Source: Ideonella_A intermedia_A
Lineage (GTDB): Bacteria; Pseudomonadota; Gammaproteobacteria; Burkholderiales; Burkholderiaceae_C
Reading direction: 5' to 3'
NCBI GenBank assembly: GCA_943370175.1
Contig: CALRPU020000010.1
Coordinates: forward strand, 1 to 64,000
Length of the DNA: 64,000 bases
The notes beneath the pieces were generated by a model, which saw nothing but the letters and a program-made list of their open reading frames with translations, did not search any database and was not told the DNA's origin. Shown in pieces: positions 25,800 to 32,847 of this stretch (the stretch's first letter is position 1; each line of letters begins with the position of its first letter). Position numbers and translations under genes: made by a program.

Positions 25800-26751
25800 A
25801 GTCGGACACCGTCGTGGTCGGCGCTGTCGGTCGGGCGATGGCGCTTTCCACGACCTGCCGCGTCAGCGTGGGGGCGAAGGACTCGATGAAGTCGTAGGCA
25901 TAGCCGCGCAGCCAGGCGCCTCGGCGCACGGCCAGGCGGGTCAGGTTGACTTCGAACAGGTGGCGCGCGTCCAGGCCGTGCAGGCCGCGGTCGCGTTCGG
26001 GGTCGAAGGCGATGGAGGCGACGATGCCCACACCCATGCCGAGTTCCACATAAGTCTTGATCACGTCGGCGTCCATGGCGCTGAGCACGATGCGCGGCAC
26101 CAGCCCCACCGCTGCGAAGGCGTTGTCGATGTGGGCGCGGCCGGTGTAGCCCTCTTCGTAGGTGATGATGGGGTGCGAGCCCAGTTGCGCCAGCGTGAGC
26201 GGACCCTCGACCGCCAGCAGCGGGTGCCCGGGCGGCACCACGATGCTGTGGGTCCAGCGGTAGCACGGCAGCGCCACCAGCGCGTCATATTGGGCGAGTG
26301 CCTCGGTGGCCACGCCGATGTCGGCCTCGCCGCTGAGCAGCATCTCGGCCACCTGCTTGGGCGAGCCCTGGTGCAGGGTCAGCGCGACGTCGGGGTACAC
26401 GGCGCGAAAGTCCCGCACCACGGTCGGCAGGGCATAGCGCGCCTGCGAATGGGTGGCTGCGATCGACAGGCGCCCCGTGCTCTGGGCGGTGAAGTCGTCG
26501 CCGGCCCGCTTGAGGTTGTCGGCCTCCAGCAGCAGGCGTTCAACGATCTGCACCACCGCTTCGCCTGGGGGCGTGAGCTGGGTCAGCCGCTTGCCGGCGC
26601 GCACGAAGATCTCGACGCCCAGCTCGTCTTCCAGTTCACGGATCTGCCGGCTGATGCCGGGCTGCGACGTGTGCAGCACACCGGCCACTTCGGTGAGGTT
26701 GAAGCCCGAGCGGGTGGCTTCCCGGACGGCACGCAATTGTTGAAAGTTCAT
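25798..26751 (-). CDS. cysB: LysR-type regulator, CysB/Cbl-like
   Basis: 317 residues. N-terminal winged helix MNFQQLRAVREATRSGFNLTE ... LHTSQPGISRQIRELEDELG (residues about 1-60) with the CysB-type helix-turn-helix, then a periplasmic-binding-like sensor domain with TGRLSIAATHSQARYALP, the CysB/Cbl hallmark, and IITYEEGYTGRAHID. CysB-family proteins activate sulfate-assimilation or sulfonate-use genes with O-acetylserine/APS as signal. No sulfur genes are adjacent, so targets are unknown. The 280-base upstream gap to the SdpI gene shows no supportable gene. Confidence 0.87.
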   Translation of the reverse strand: MNFQQLRAVREATRSGFNLTEVAGVLHTSQPGISRQIRELEDELGVEIFVRAGKRLTQLTPPGEAVVQIVERLLLEADNLKRAGDDFTAQSTGRLSIAATHSQARYALPTVVRDFRAVYPDVALTLHQGSPKQVAEMLLSGEADIGVATEALAQYDALVALPCYRWTHSIVVPPGHPLLAVEGPLTLAQLGSHPIITYEEGYTGRAHIDNAFAAVGLVPRIVLSAMDADVIKTYVELGMGVGIVASIAFDPERDRGLHGLDARHLFEVNLTRLAVRRGAWLRGYAYDFIESFAPTLTRQVVESAIARPTAPTTTVSD

Positions 26752-27031
26752 GGCTCAGGACGCCACCGTGGTGGCCAGGGTCGGGGATCATTGCGATCCA
26801 AGCCATGCATTGTTCGGTGCGCGATGGCGCGGGCCAACCAAGCTCTTTTTCTAAGCAATCCAGCGAAGTCGTCCCGTGTGGCAGGCCCTTGCAAGGCCGC
26901 GGTGCGCTTGCCATCTCCGCGGTGGGAGCGCTGGCGGGCGCGGGCGGTCCGCCCAACGGCCGCGTTCGCCTTCGACAACGCTTGGCACGGTGCCAAGCGG
27001 TTCAACCTGAAGGCGCCCGGCAACCTCTGCA

Positions 27032-27754
27032 TCAGCGGCTCGGGTGCTGCAGGCCGCGCCACAACAGGTAGGACTTCAGCACCGTGGCCGCGACCACCAC
27101 CAGCACCACGACCACGCTCCACAGCCCCACGCTGTGCGACCCGATGCTGGCCTGGCACAGCAGCAGACCGATGCCGCCAGCGACCATGCACCGCCCGCCA
27201 AAGCGGTGGGTCTGGTCCCACACGCGCTCGTCGGCCAAGGTCCACGGCGTGCGAATGCCCACCGTGTGGTTCCAGCGCACCTTGCCCATCACGTTGCCCA
27301 CGACGATCAGCAGCACCGACATGGCCATCGGCACCGCGAGCTGCACGTCGATCAAGGGCCCGTCCTGCGGCACCACCGCGTGGTTGATGATCAAGGCATG
27401 CACCAGGGCCAACAGCGCGGTCACGGCCAGCGTGATCGTGCTGACGGCGGGCGCCGACCGCGCCAGGTTGGCTCCCTTGGGGTCGACGCGGGGCAGGCAG
27501 GCCATCAGCACCAGCAGCAACGCGGCCAGGCCCGGCATCATCCACAGCGCGTAGCGTGCGGGCGCCCAGCCGTCGGCCTCCCCGCGGACATTGAAGTGGA
27601 TGGGCACGCGCGCGTCGCCGCCCACCACCGACAATGCCCAGGCCGAGCCGATCAGCATGCTCACCACCAGCAAGGCGCTGGCCGCGTGGGTCAGCCGGGT
27701 GCGGCGGGCGCGGGCGAGGTCGCCCGGCAGAGGGCGGTCGTTGAGCTCAGTCAT
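27032..27754 (-). CDS. SdpI family membrane protein
   Basis: 240 residues with about six membrane segments. The N-terminal DUF1648-type part has VPIHFNVRGEADGWAPARY and the C-terminal SdpI motif is VMGKVRWNHTVGIRTPWTL followed by VWDQTHRFGGRCM. In Bacillus SdpI protects against the SdpC toxin and signals to SdpR; here no toxin gene is visible, so immunity or signal sensing is inference. It overlaps the upstream ArsR-type gene by 8 bases, forming a two-gene operon under the palindrome at 28081. Confidence 0.85.
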   Translation of the reverse strand: MTELNDRPLPGDLARARRTRLTHAASALLVVSMLIGSAWALSVVGGDARVPIHFNVRGEADGWAPARYALWMMPGLAALLLVLMACLPRVDPKGANLARSAPAVSTITLAVTALLALVHALIINHAVVPQDGPLIDVQLAVPMAMSVLLIVVGNVMGKVRWNHTVGIRTPWTLADERVWDQTHRFGGRCMVAGGIGLLLCQASIGSHSVGLWSVVVVLVVVAATVLKSYLLWRGLQHPSR

Positions 27755-28082
27755 GGGGTGGTCCTTTCGGTCCTTTGAAGCGGCTGGCTGCGTGGGTGTT
27801 CGGGCGGGCGGCAGGCACGCGCGTGCCCACGCCGAGCAGGTCGGCGAAGGCGAGCAGGGTTTCGTCCAGCACCGAGGCGTTCAGGCGGTAGGTGATGCTG
27901 GTGCCCGACTTTTCAGTGCTCACGAGGTCGGCTTCGCGCAAGACCGCAAAGTGGCCCGACAACGTGGGCTTGGACAGCGTGAAGTGATCGGCCAAGTCGC
28001 CCGCCGTCATGTCGCGGTCCTTCAGCAGCTGCAGGATGCGGCGGCGCGTCGGGTCGGCCAAGGCCTTGAAGATGCGGTCCAT
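27747..28082 (-). CDS. ArsR/SdpR-family autorepressor
   Basis: 111 residues, winged-helix repressor beginning MDRIFKALADPTRRRILQLL, with recognition helix region LSKPTLSGHFAVLREADLVS and wing KSGTSITYRLN. This is the SdpR subgroup: no metal-binding Cys cluster of ArsR type is present. Start codon overlaps a perfect 28-base palindrome (28081-28108), so autorepression of the sdpR-sdpI operon by direct promoter occlusion is likely. Confidence 0.88.
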   Translation of the reverse strand: MDRIFKALADPTRRRILQLLKDRDMTAGDLADHFTLSKPTLSGHFAVLREADLVSTEKSGTSITYRLNASVLDETLLAFADLLGVGTRVPAARPNTHAASRFKGPKGPPHD

Positions 28083-28108
28083 TTCGTTATTTTGCGAAAT
28101 AACGAAAT
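28081..28108. promoter_or_regulatory. Operator palindrome of the SdpR-like repressor
   Basis: ATTTCGTTATTT (28081-28092) TGCG AAATAACGAAAT (28097-28108): a perfect 12-base inverted repeat, AT-rich in a GC-rich region. It shares two bases with the repressor start codon and lies about 105 bases before the divergent yghU-like gene. The placement fits an ArsR-family operator controlling the sdpR-sdpI unit and perhaps the divergent gene. Confidence 0.8.
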
Positions 28109-28213
28109 TAAGTCAAGCGCCGTGCTGCACTGTCTTCGCAAGCTCGCTAGAGTCCGGTTTCCCGCGGCGCCGCCCAGCGACGGCGCGCCCGTGCAACGAC
28201 CGGAGCCCAGCGC

Positions 28214-29071
28214 ATGACCGACTCAAGCCCCTACACGCCGCCCAAGGTGTGGACCTGGAACAAGGAAAATGGCGGCAAGTTCGCCAACATCAACCGCCCC
28301 ATCGCCGGACCCACGCACGACAAGGTGCTGCCCGTGGGGCGCCACCCGCTTCAGTTGTACTCGCTGGCCACGCCCAACGGCGTCAAGGTGACGGTGATGC
28401 TGGAGGAGCTGCTCGCCCAGGGCCACACCGGCGCCGAGTACGACGCCTGGCTGATCAAGATCCAGGAAGGCGACCAGTTCGGCAGCGGCTTCGTCGAGGT
28501 CAATCCGAACTCGAAGATTCCGGCACTGATGGACCGCAGCGGGCCCACACCGGTGCGCGTGTTCGAGTCGGGCGCCATCCTGATGTACCTGGCCGAGAAG
28601 TTCGGCGCCTTCCTGCCCACCGACCCCGCCCGGCGGGCCGAGTGCCTGGCCTGGCTGTTCTGGCAGATGGGCAGCGCGCCCTACCTGGGCGGCGGCTTCG
28701 GGCACTTCTTTGCCTACGCGCCGAGCAAGATCGAATACGCCATCGACCGCTTCGCGATGGAAACCAAGCGCCAGCTCGACGTGCTCGACCGCCGGCTTGC
28801 CGACACCGCCTACCTGGCCGGAGACGACTACACCATCGCCGACATCGCGGTGTGGCCGTGGTACGGCGCCCTGGCGCATGGTCTGCTGTACGAGGCCGGC
28901 GAGTTTCTGCAGGTGCAGGACTACCGGCACGTCCAGCGCTGGGCCACCGCCATCGCCGAACGTCCGGCCGTGCAGCGCGGGCGGCGCGTCAACCGCACCT
29001 GGGGCGACCCGGCCAGCCAATTGCCCGAGCGCCACGACGCCAGCGATTTCGACCGCCCGCCGACCGCCTGA
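28214..29071 (+). CDS. yghU: YghU-type glutathione S-transferase (disulfide reductase)
   Basis: 285 residues, the length of the YghU/YfcG Nu-class GSTs, with the long N-terminal extension YTPPKVWTWNKENGGKFANI. The thioredoxin-like domain has LYSLATPNGVKVTVMLEEL and NPNSKIPALMD, with ESGAILMYLAEKFG for glutathione binding. The helical domain carries YLAGDDYTIADIAVWPWYG. Nu-class enzymes reduce disulfides with glutathione rather than conjugate. It is divergent from the SdpR-like gene, sharing a 131-base regulatory gap with the palindrome. Confidence 0.88.
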   Translation: MTDSSPYTPPKVWTWNKENGGKFANINRPIAGPTHDKVLPVGRHPLQLYSLATPNGVKVTVMLEELLAQGHTGAEYDAWLIKIQEGDQFGSGFVEVNPNSKIPALMDRSGPTPVRVFESGAILMYLAEKFGAFLPTDPARRAECLAWLFWQMGSAPYLGGGFGHFFAYAPSKIEYAIDRFAMETKRQLDVLDRRLADTAYLAGDDYTIADIAVWPWYGALAHGLLYEAGEFLQVQDYRHVQRWATAIAERPAVQRGRRVNRTWGDPASQLPERHDASDFDRPPTA

Positions 29072-29094
29072 GGCGTTGCGGCGACGGCGCCGGG

Positions 29095-29871
29095 TCACGC
29101 GCCCAGCAGTTGTCCACCGTCGACGTTCAGCACCTGGCCCGTGATCCACCGCGCGTGGCGCGAGGCGAGGAACAGGGCCACCTCGGCGATTTCCTCCGGC
29201 GTGCCCATGCGGCCGAACGGAATGCTCTTGAGCGTGCGCTCGTAGAGCACCGGGTTGTCGGTGCGGCGCTGGTCCCAGACGCCGCCGGGAAACTCGATGG
29301 AGCCGGGCGCGATGGCGTTCACGCGGATGCCTTGGCGGCACCACTGGGCGGCCTGGCTGCCGGTGTAGCTGTTCATCGCGGCCTTGACGGCGGCGTACGG
29401 TGCGGCCCGGGTTGAGGGGCGCAGCGCCGAGATGGACGACAGGTGGATGATGCTGGCGCCCCCGCCGTCGATGCCGGCTTCACCCGCGCGCTGCAGCCAG
29501 GGCAACGCCGCCCGCGAGCAGCGCACCATCGCCATCACATCCACCGCCAGGCTGGCCGCCCAGCCGTCCTCGTCGTCGCTCATGCCGAAGCCAGAGGCGT
29601 TGTTGATCAACACGTCGATGCCGCCCAGGGCGTCGGCGGCGGCCGGCACCCAGGCGTTGATCGACGCCGCGTTGGACAGGTCGCAGGTCATGGTGTGGAC
29701 GCGGTGGCCGTGCTGCGCCAAGTCGTTCTGGACGCGGGCAAGGTCAGCCGCTTGGCGCGCACACACCGCCACGTCGGCGCCCGCGGCCGCGAAGGCCAAG
29801 GCGATGGCGCGCCCGATGCCGCGGCTGCCGCCAGCCACCAGCACGCGTCGCCCGTTGAAATCAAATCCCAT
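29095..29871 (-). CDS. Short-chain dehydrogenase/reductase
   Basis: 258 residues, classical SDR. Rossmann motif VAGGSRGIGRAIALAFAAAG (TGxxxGIG type, with A for T), NNASG, catalytic Ser in IIHLSSISAL, Tyr/Lys in APYAAVKAAMN, and the C-terminal ITGQVLNVDGGQLLGA. The ATG at 29871 gives MGFDFNGRRVLVAGG; longer frames add unrelated residues. Substrate not predictable. Convergent with the yghU-like gene (23 bases between stops). Confidence 0.88.
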   Translation of the reverse strand: MGFDFNGRRVLVAGGSRGIGRAIALAFAAAGADVAVCARQAADLARVQNDLAQHGHRVHTMTCDLSNAASINAWVPAAADALGGIDVLINNASGFGMSDDEDGWAASLAVDVMAMVRCSRAALPWLQRAGEAGIDGGGASIIHLSSISALRPSTRAAPYAAVKAAMNSYTGSQAAQWCRQGIRVNAIAPGSIEFPGGVWDQRRTDNPVLYERTLKSIPFGRMGTPEEIAEVALFLASRHARWITGQVLNVDGGQLLGA

Positions 29872-29956
29872 TGGGGTCTCCAGACCGGATCGATGAAGGG
29901 GAGCGTGGATTGTGGGCGGCCCCGGCGCGCGGTTTCGCGCGGCCAAGCCTGCCGTT

Positions 29957-29995
29957 CAGTCCCGCCCGCTCGGTCCCGCCCGCTCAGTCCCGCCG
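29957..29995. repeat. Short GC-rich tandem repeat at the thioredoxin gene end
   Basis: A 14-base unit, CAGTCCCGCCCGCT / CGGTCCCGCCCGCT, followed by a partial third copy CAGTCCCGCC. It runs through the stop codon of the thioredoxin-like gene (29984-29986). Likely a small local duplication; no function suggested. Confidence 0.6.
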
Positions 29996-30358
29996 GTTCA
30001 ACCGTTGGGCGAAGGCCAGGACTTCGGGCGTGACACCGGGCGCCGTGTCGCCCTGGGCCGCGGTGCCGTCCAGCAGCGTGGCGCGCAACAGGCGCTCCAG
30101 AGCGTCGGCCGCGGGCGTCACCGCGCCGGCGAAGCGCACCCGGCCTGCAGAGTCGATGATCACGATGGTCGGGAAGGTGTCCACGTCGATGTCGCCGACG
30201 AGTTCGGACTCCTCTTCGAGGTCGATCCAATGCGCTCGCAGGGGCAGGTGGGACGACAGGGCGCCGGCCACCTGCTCGAAGCGCTCACGGTAGTCGTCAC
30301 ACAAGCGGCACCAACCGGCGCACAGGCAGGCCAGGTGGGTGGGCGATGACGTCGGCAT
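29984..30358 (-). CDS. Thioredoxin-fold family protein
   Basis: 124 residues, cytosolic by appearance. N-terminal CLCAGWCRLCDDY carries the redox pair Cys17-Cys20 in WCRLC, with two further cysteines at 11 and 13. The cis-Pro loop DVDTFPTIVIIDSAGRVRFAG follows. A minimal thioredoxin of the type common in Burkholderiales. Reductant and partner unknown. It starts about 30 bases from the end of the DUF3563 gene on the same strand. Confidence 0.82.
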   Translation of the reverse strand: MPTSSPTHLACLCAGWCRLCDDYRERFEQVAGALSSHLPLRAHWIDLEEESELVGDIDVDTFPTIVIIDSAGRVRFAGAVTPAADALERLLRATLLDGTAAQGDTAPGVTPEVLAFAQRLNRRD

Positions 30359-30388
30359 CGCCCCGGATTTTAGGTGTCGCAGGCCGCG

Positions 30389-30574
30389 TCAGCGCAGGCC
30401 GAGGTTGAAGCTCAGGTCGGCACCGGCGCGGCGCCCGCGCGCATCGACTTCGCGCATGCGGCGCTCCAGGTCGTGAATGTCCAAGGACTCGGCAAAGTAG
30501 GCTTCGTCGCGCTCGCTTTGGGACGGCAGGCGCGGCAGCAGGGTGGACAGCAGGTTCAGCAAACGGGTCAACAT
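30389..30574 (-). CDS. DUF3563 family small protein
   Basis: 61 residues: MLTRLLNLLSTLLPRLPSQS, then the conserved ERDEAYFAESLDIHDLERRM REVD block recognised from DUF3563, and a short Gly/Leu tail (DLSFNLGLR). Function unknown; these small proteins are frequent in Burkholderiales. An inverted repeat lies about 50 bases upstream and may control it. Confidence 0.78.
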   Translation of the reverse strand: MLTRLLNLLSTLLPRLPSQSERDEAYFAESLDIHDLERRMREVDARGRRAGADLSFNLGLR

Positions 30575-30623
30575 GATGGGTTCCAGAGGGGCTTCTTTGA
30601 AGCTTGAACGCCATTCTAGGGTA

Positions 30624-30652
30624 AACCCTTATACATCGTGCACTAAAGGGTT
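30624..30652. promoter_or_regulatory. Inverted repeat upstream of DUF3563 gene
   Basis: AACCCTT (30624-30630) and AAGGGTT (30646-30652) are perfect inverted arms 15 bases apart; just before, AGGGTAAACCCT (30618-30629) is itself nearly palindromic. The stretch is AT-rich against its surroundings and lies 50 bases from the DUF3563 ATG. It resembles a regulator-binding site overlapping a promoter; the regulator is unknown. Confidence 0.5.
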
Positions 30653-30806
30653 GAAGCCCATCCCGACCTCACCGCCCCGCCTCGCGCGGGCATGACCACA
30701 TGCGGAATGCTTCCATGGCGTCGGCAGGCCCTTGGGCACACTCTGTGCTCAGACGCACCGACCACGTCCGCTGACATCGGCCAACATCACCCCAGAAAGC
30801 ACGCCC

Positions 30807-31391
30807 ATGGCACGCCCGATCCCCTCATTGCAGCAGCAGCTGGCGCTCTTTGCGCTGGACACACCCTGGTTCATGCAGGCGCTGGTGGCCGTGCGCGACC
30901 TGGGGCTGCCATCGTGGTGCATCGGCGCCGGCGCGGTGCGCAACATGGTGTGGGACAAGCTGCACGGCCGCACGACGCCGTCCTCGCTGGCCGACATCGA
31001 CGTGGCGCATTTCGACCCGCACGACCTGTCGACGCAGCGCGACGCCGAGTTGCAGGCCCGGCTGATCCGACGGCTGCCGCAGGTCCCCTGGGAGGTCACC
31101 AACCAGGCCGGCGTGCACCTGTGGTTCAAGGACCACTTCGGGCACGAGGTGCCGCCTTTGACGTCGCTCGTCGATGCCGTGGCCTCGTGGCCCGAGTTCG
31201 CCACGTCGGTGGGCATCTGGCTCAGCGACGAGGGCTCGGTGGAAGTCATCGCCCCGCACGGGCTGAAGGACTTGTTCTCGGTGGTGGTGCGCCACAACCC
31301 GGCGCGCGCCAGCGTGGCCACTTACGAACAGCGCGTGGCGCAAAAAAACTACGCCGCGCGCTGGCCGTCGGTCACCGTGGTGGCGGCCTGA
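30807..31391 (+). CDS. Nucleotidyltransferase family protein
   Basis: 194 residues from the ATG at 30807 (MARPIPSLQQQLALFALDTP). The core reads LPSWCIGAGAVRNMVWDKLH and LADIDVAHFDP: a Gly-rich helix followed by an acidic DxD-like strand, as in the small nucleotidyltransferase-like family formerly DUF925. The C-terminal segment GLKDLFSVVVRHNPA and YEQRVAQKNYAARWP is typical. Substrate unknown. Upstream in-frame starts (30732) add residues with no homology. The gene stands alone and is convergent with the BON lipoprotein. Confidence 0.8.
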   Translation: MARPIPSLQQQLALFALDTPWFMQALVAVRDLGLPSWCIGAGAVRNMVWDKLHGRTTPSSLADIDVAHFDPHDLSTQRDAELQARLIRRLPQVPWEVTNQAGVHLWFKDHFGHEVPPLTSLVDAVASWPEFATSVGIWLSDEGSVEVIAPHGLKDLFSVVVRHNPARASVATYEQRVAQKNYAARWPSVTVVAA

Positions 31392-31456
31392 GCCGGTGGC
31401 GTGACCGACGCGCGTGCAGCGTGATGCCGGCGCCGGTCCCGCGCCCGAACTGGCGG

Positions 31457-31930
31457 TCAGCTCGCCACGACGACCAGGCGGTTGTCGACGCTCACCACCC
31501 CACGCACCGCGGCGGCCAGCTTGGCGGCGCGTTCACGCGACTCGACGTCGGGTGCCGTGCCCTTCAACGCGACGCGGCCATTGACCGTGTCCACGTTGAT
31601 CTTGATGGCGCTGAGCTTCGGGTCTTGCGCCAACTCGGCGTTGACGCTGGCCGTGATCGCGGCGTCTTCCACCTTGGACGCCACTTCGGTGGTCACGTTG
31701 CCGATCTTCTCGCCCACGCGCTCGGCCGCGGCCTCGGTGCGGGCGCTGGCGTCGGCGGCGCCGGCCTTGATGCTGTCGGCGGTCTTTTCGGCGCCTTGTT
31801 CCACCTTGGCAATGGCACTGTCGACCTGCTGGCCCACCGTGGCGTCCTCGGGCTTGCTGCAGGCCACCAGGGCGAGCGCGGCCAGGCCGGCGGCGACGAG
31901 CTTGACGGAAGTGGCGGTGTTCATGGTCAT
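31457..31930 (-). CDS. BON-domain periplasmic lipoprotein (OsmY-like)
   Basis: 157 residues. Lipoprotein signal with lipobox LAALALVACSK, a coiled Ala/Glu-rich segment (KVEQGAEKTADSIKAGAADA), and one BON domain (AAITASVNAELAQDPKLSAIKI, DTVNGRVALKGTAPDVESRERA, VVSVDNRLVV). BON proteins bind envelope phospholipid or partners and are often osmotic/stress-induced. AAGGAC precedes the ATG at 31930. A second in-frame ATG six bases on is possible. Confidence 0.85.
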   Translation of the reverse strand: MTMNTATSVKLVAAGLAALALVACSKPEDATVGQQVDSAIAKVEQGAEKTADSIKAGAADASARTEAAAERVGEKIGNVTTEVASKVEDAAITASVNAELAQDPKLSAIKINVDTVNGRVALKGTAPDVESRERAAKLAAAVRGVVSVDNRLVVVAS

Positions 31931-32169
31931 GGGAGGTCCTTTCAAGAGCCGTTGATCCAGGCGCTCAGGGTAGGCGCGCCCGGCAGCGTCCACCATCGGC
32001 CGATGGCCCAACGGAGTGTCGGACGATGCCGACGCTGTTCGGCAGGCCGCGCCGCGGCGACCCCGGCCGCGTTGCCTGCACAGCGGTCGCACTAAACTCG
32101 CCTCGCTGGGGTTTCTTTCCAGCACGGCGCCTTGCCCACCACGCCCCGCCACTCACGCCCCAAGCGCCC

Positions 32170-32802
32170 ATGATCAGGATTGCCATCGTTGACGATCACG
32201 CCGTTGTGCGGGCCGGCTTGCGCCAGTTCCTGTCCGACCAAGTGGATTTGCGCGTGACCGGCGAGGCCAGCAACGGCCGCGAGGCCCTGGACCTCGTGCG
32301 CGCCGGCGAACTCGACGTGATGATCATGGACCTGTCGATGCCCGACCAAAGCGGCGTCGACGCCTTGGCCGCCATCAAGGCCCGCGCGCCCGACCTGCCG
32401 GTGCTGATCCTCAGCGGCTTCCCGGAAACGCACTACGCCACCACCCTGCTGAAGCAGGGCGCGAGCGGCTACCTCAACAAGGAGTGCGACCCTGAGGAGA
32501 TCGTCAAGGCGGTGCGCACGGTGTTTCGCGGCCGCAAGTACATCACCCCGGCCGTGGCCGAACTGCTCGCCGATGGCCTGACCAACGATGGCGACAAGGC
32601 CCCGCACGAGCTGTTGTCGGAGCGCGAGTTCCAGGTGTTCCTGCGGCTGGCCAAGGGCGAGTCCATCGGTCACATGGCCGACAGCATGTCGCTGAGCGTG
32701 AAGACGGTCAGCACCTACCGCACCCGGGTGATGGAGAAGATGAAGCTGTCGGCGAACACCGACCTGACCTACTACGCGATGAAGAACGGCCTGATCCAGT
32801 GA
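32170..32802 (+). CDS. NarL/FixJ-type response regulator (orphan)
   Basis: 210 residues: receiver domain MIRIAIVDDHAVVRAGLRQF with acidic pair and phospho-acceptor Asp54 (VMIMDLSMPD), conserved SGF and NKEC regions, then a LuxR-type helix-turn-helix (LLSEREFQVFLRLAKGESI, SLSVKTVSTYRTRVMEKM). No histidine kinase is adjacent, so its sensor is elsewhere. It ends in YYAMKNGLIQ. Convergent with the AsmA-like gene. Confidence 0.92.
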   Translation: MIRIAIVDDHAVVRAGLRQFLSDQVDLRVTGEASNGREALDLVRAGELDVMIMDLSMPDQSGVDALAAIKARAPDLPVLILSGFPETHYATTLLKQGASGYLNKECDPEEIVKAVRTVFRGRKYITPAVAELLADGLTNDGDKAPHELLSEREFQVFLRLAKGESIGHMADSMSLSVKTVSTYRTRVMEKMKLSANTDLTYYAMKNGLIQ

Positions 32803-32847
32803 GACGGTGGTCCGCCTCGCACGCGTTCGCCGCACGCCCGCGGTGAT

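Noticed and set aside
30692..32095. 467-codon plus-strand frame spanning the nucleotidyltransferase and BON genes
   Set aside because: It runs antisense or out of frame to two recognisable genes and has a random Arg/Gly-rich sequence.
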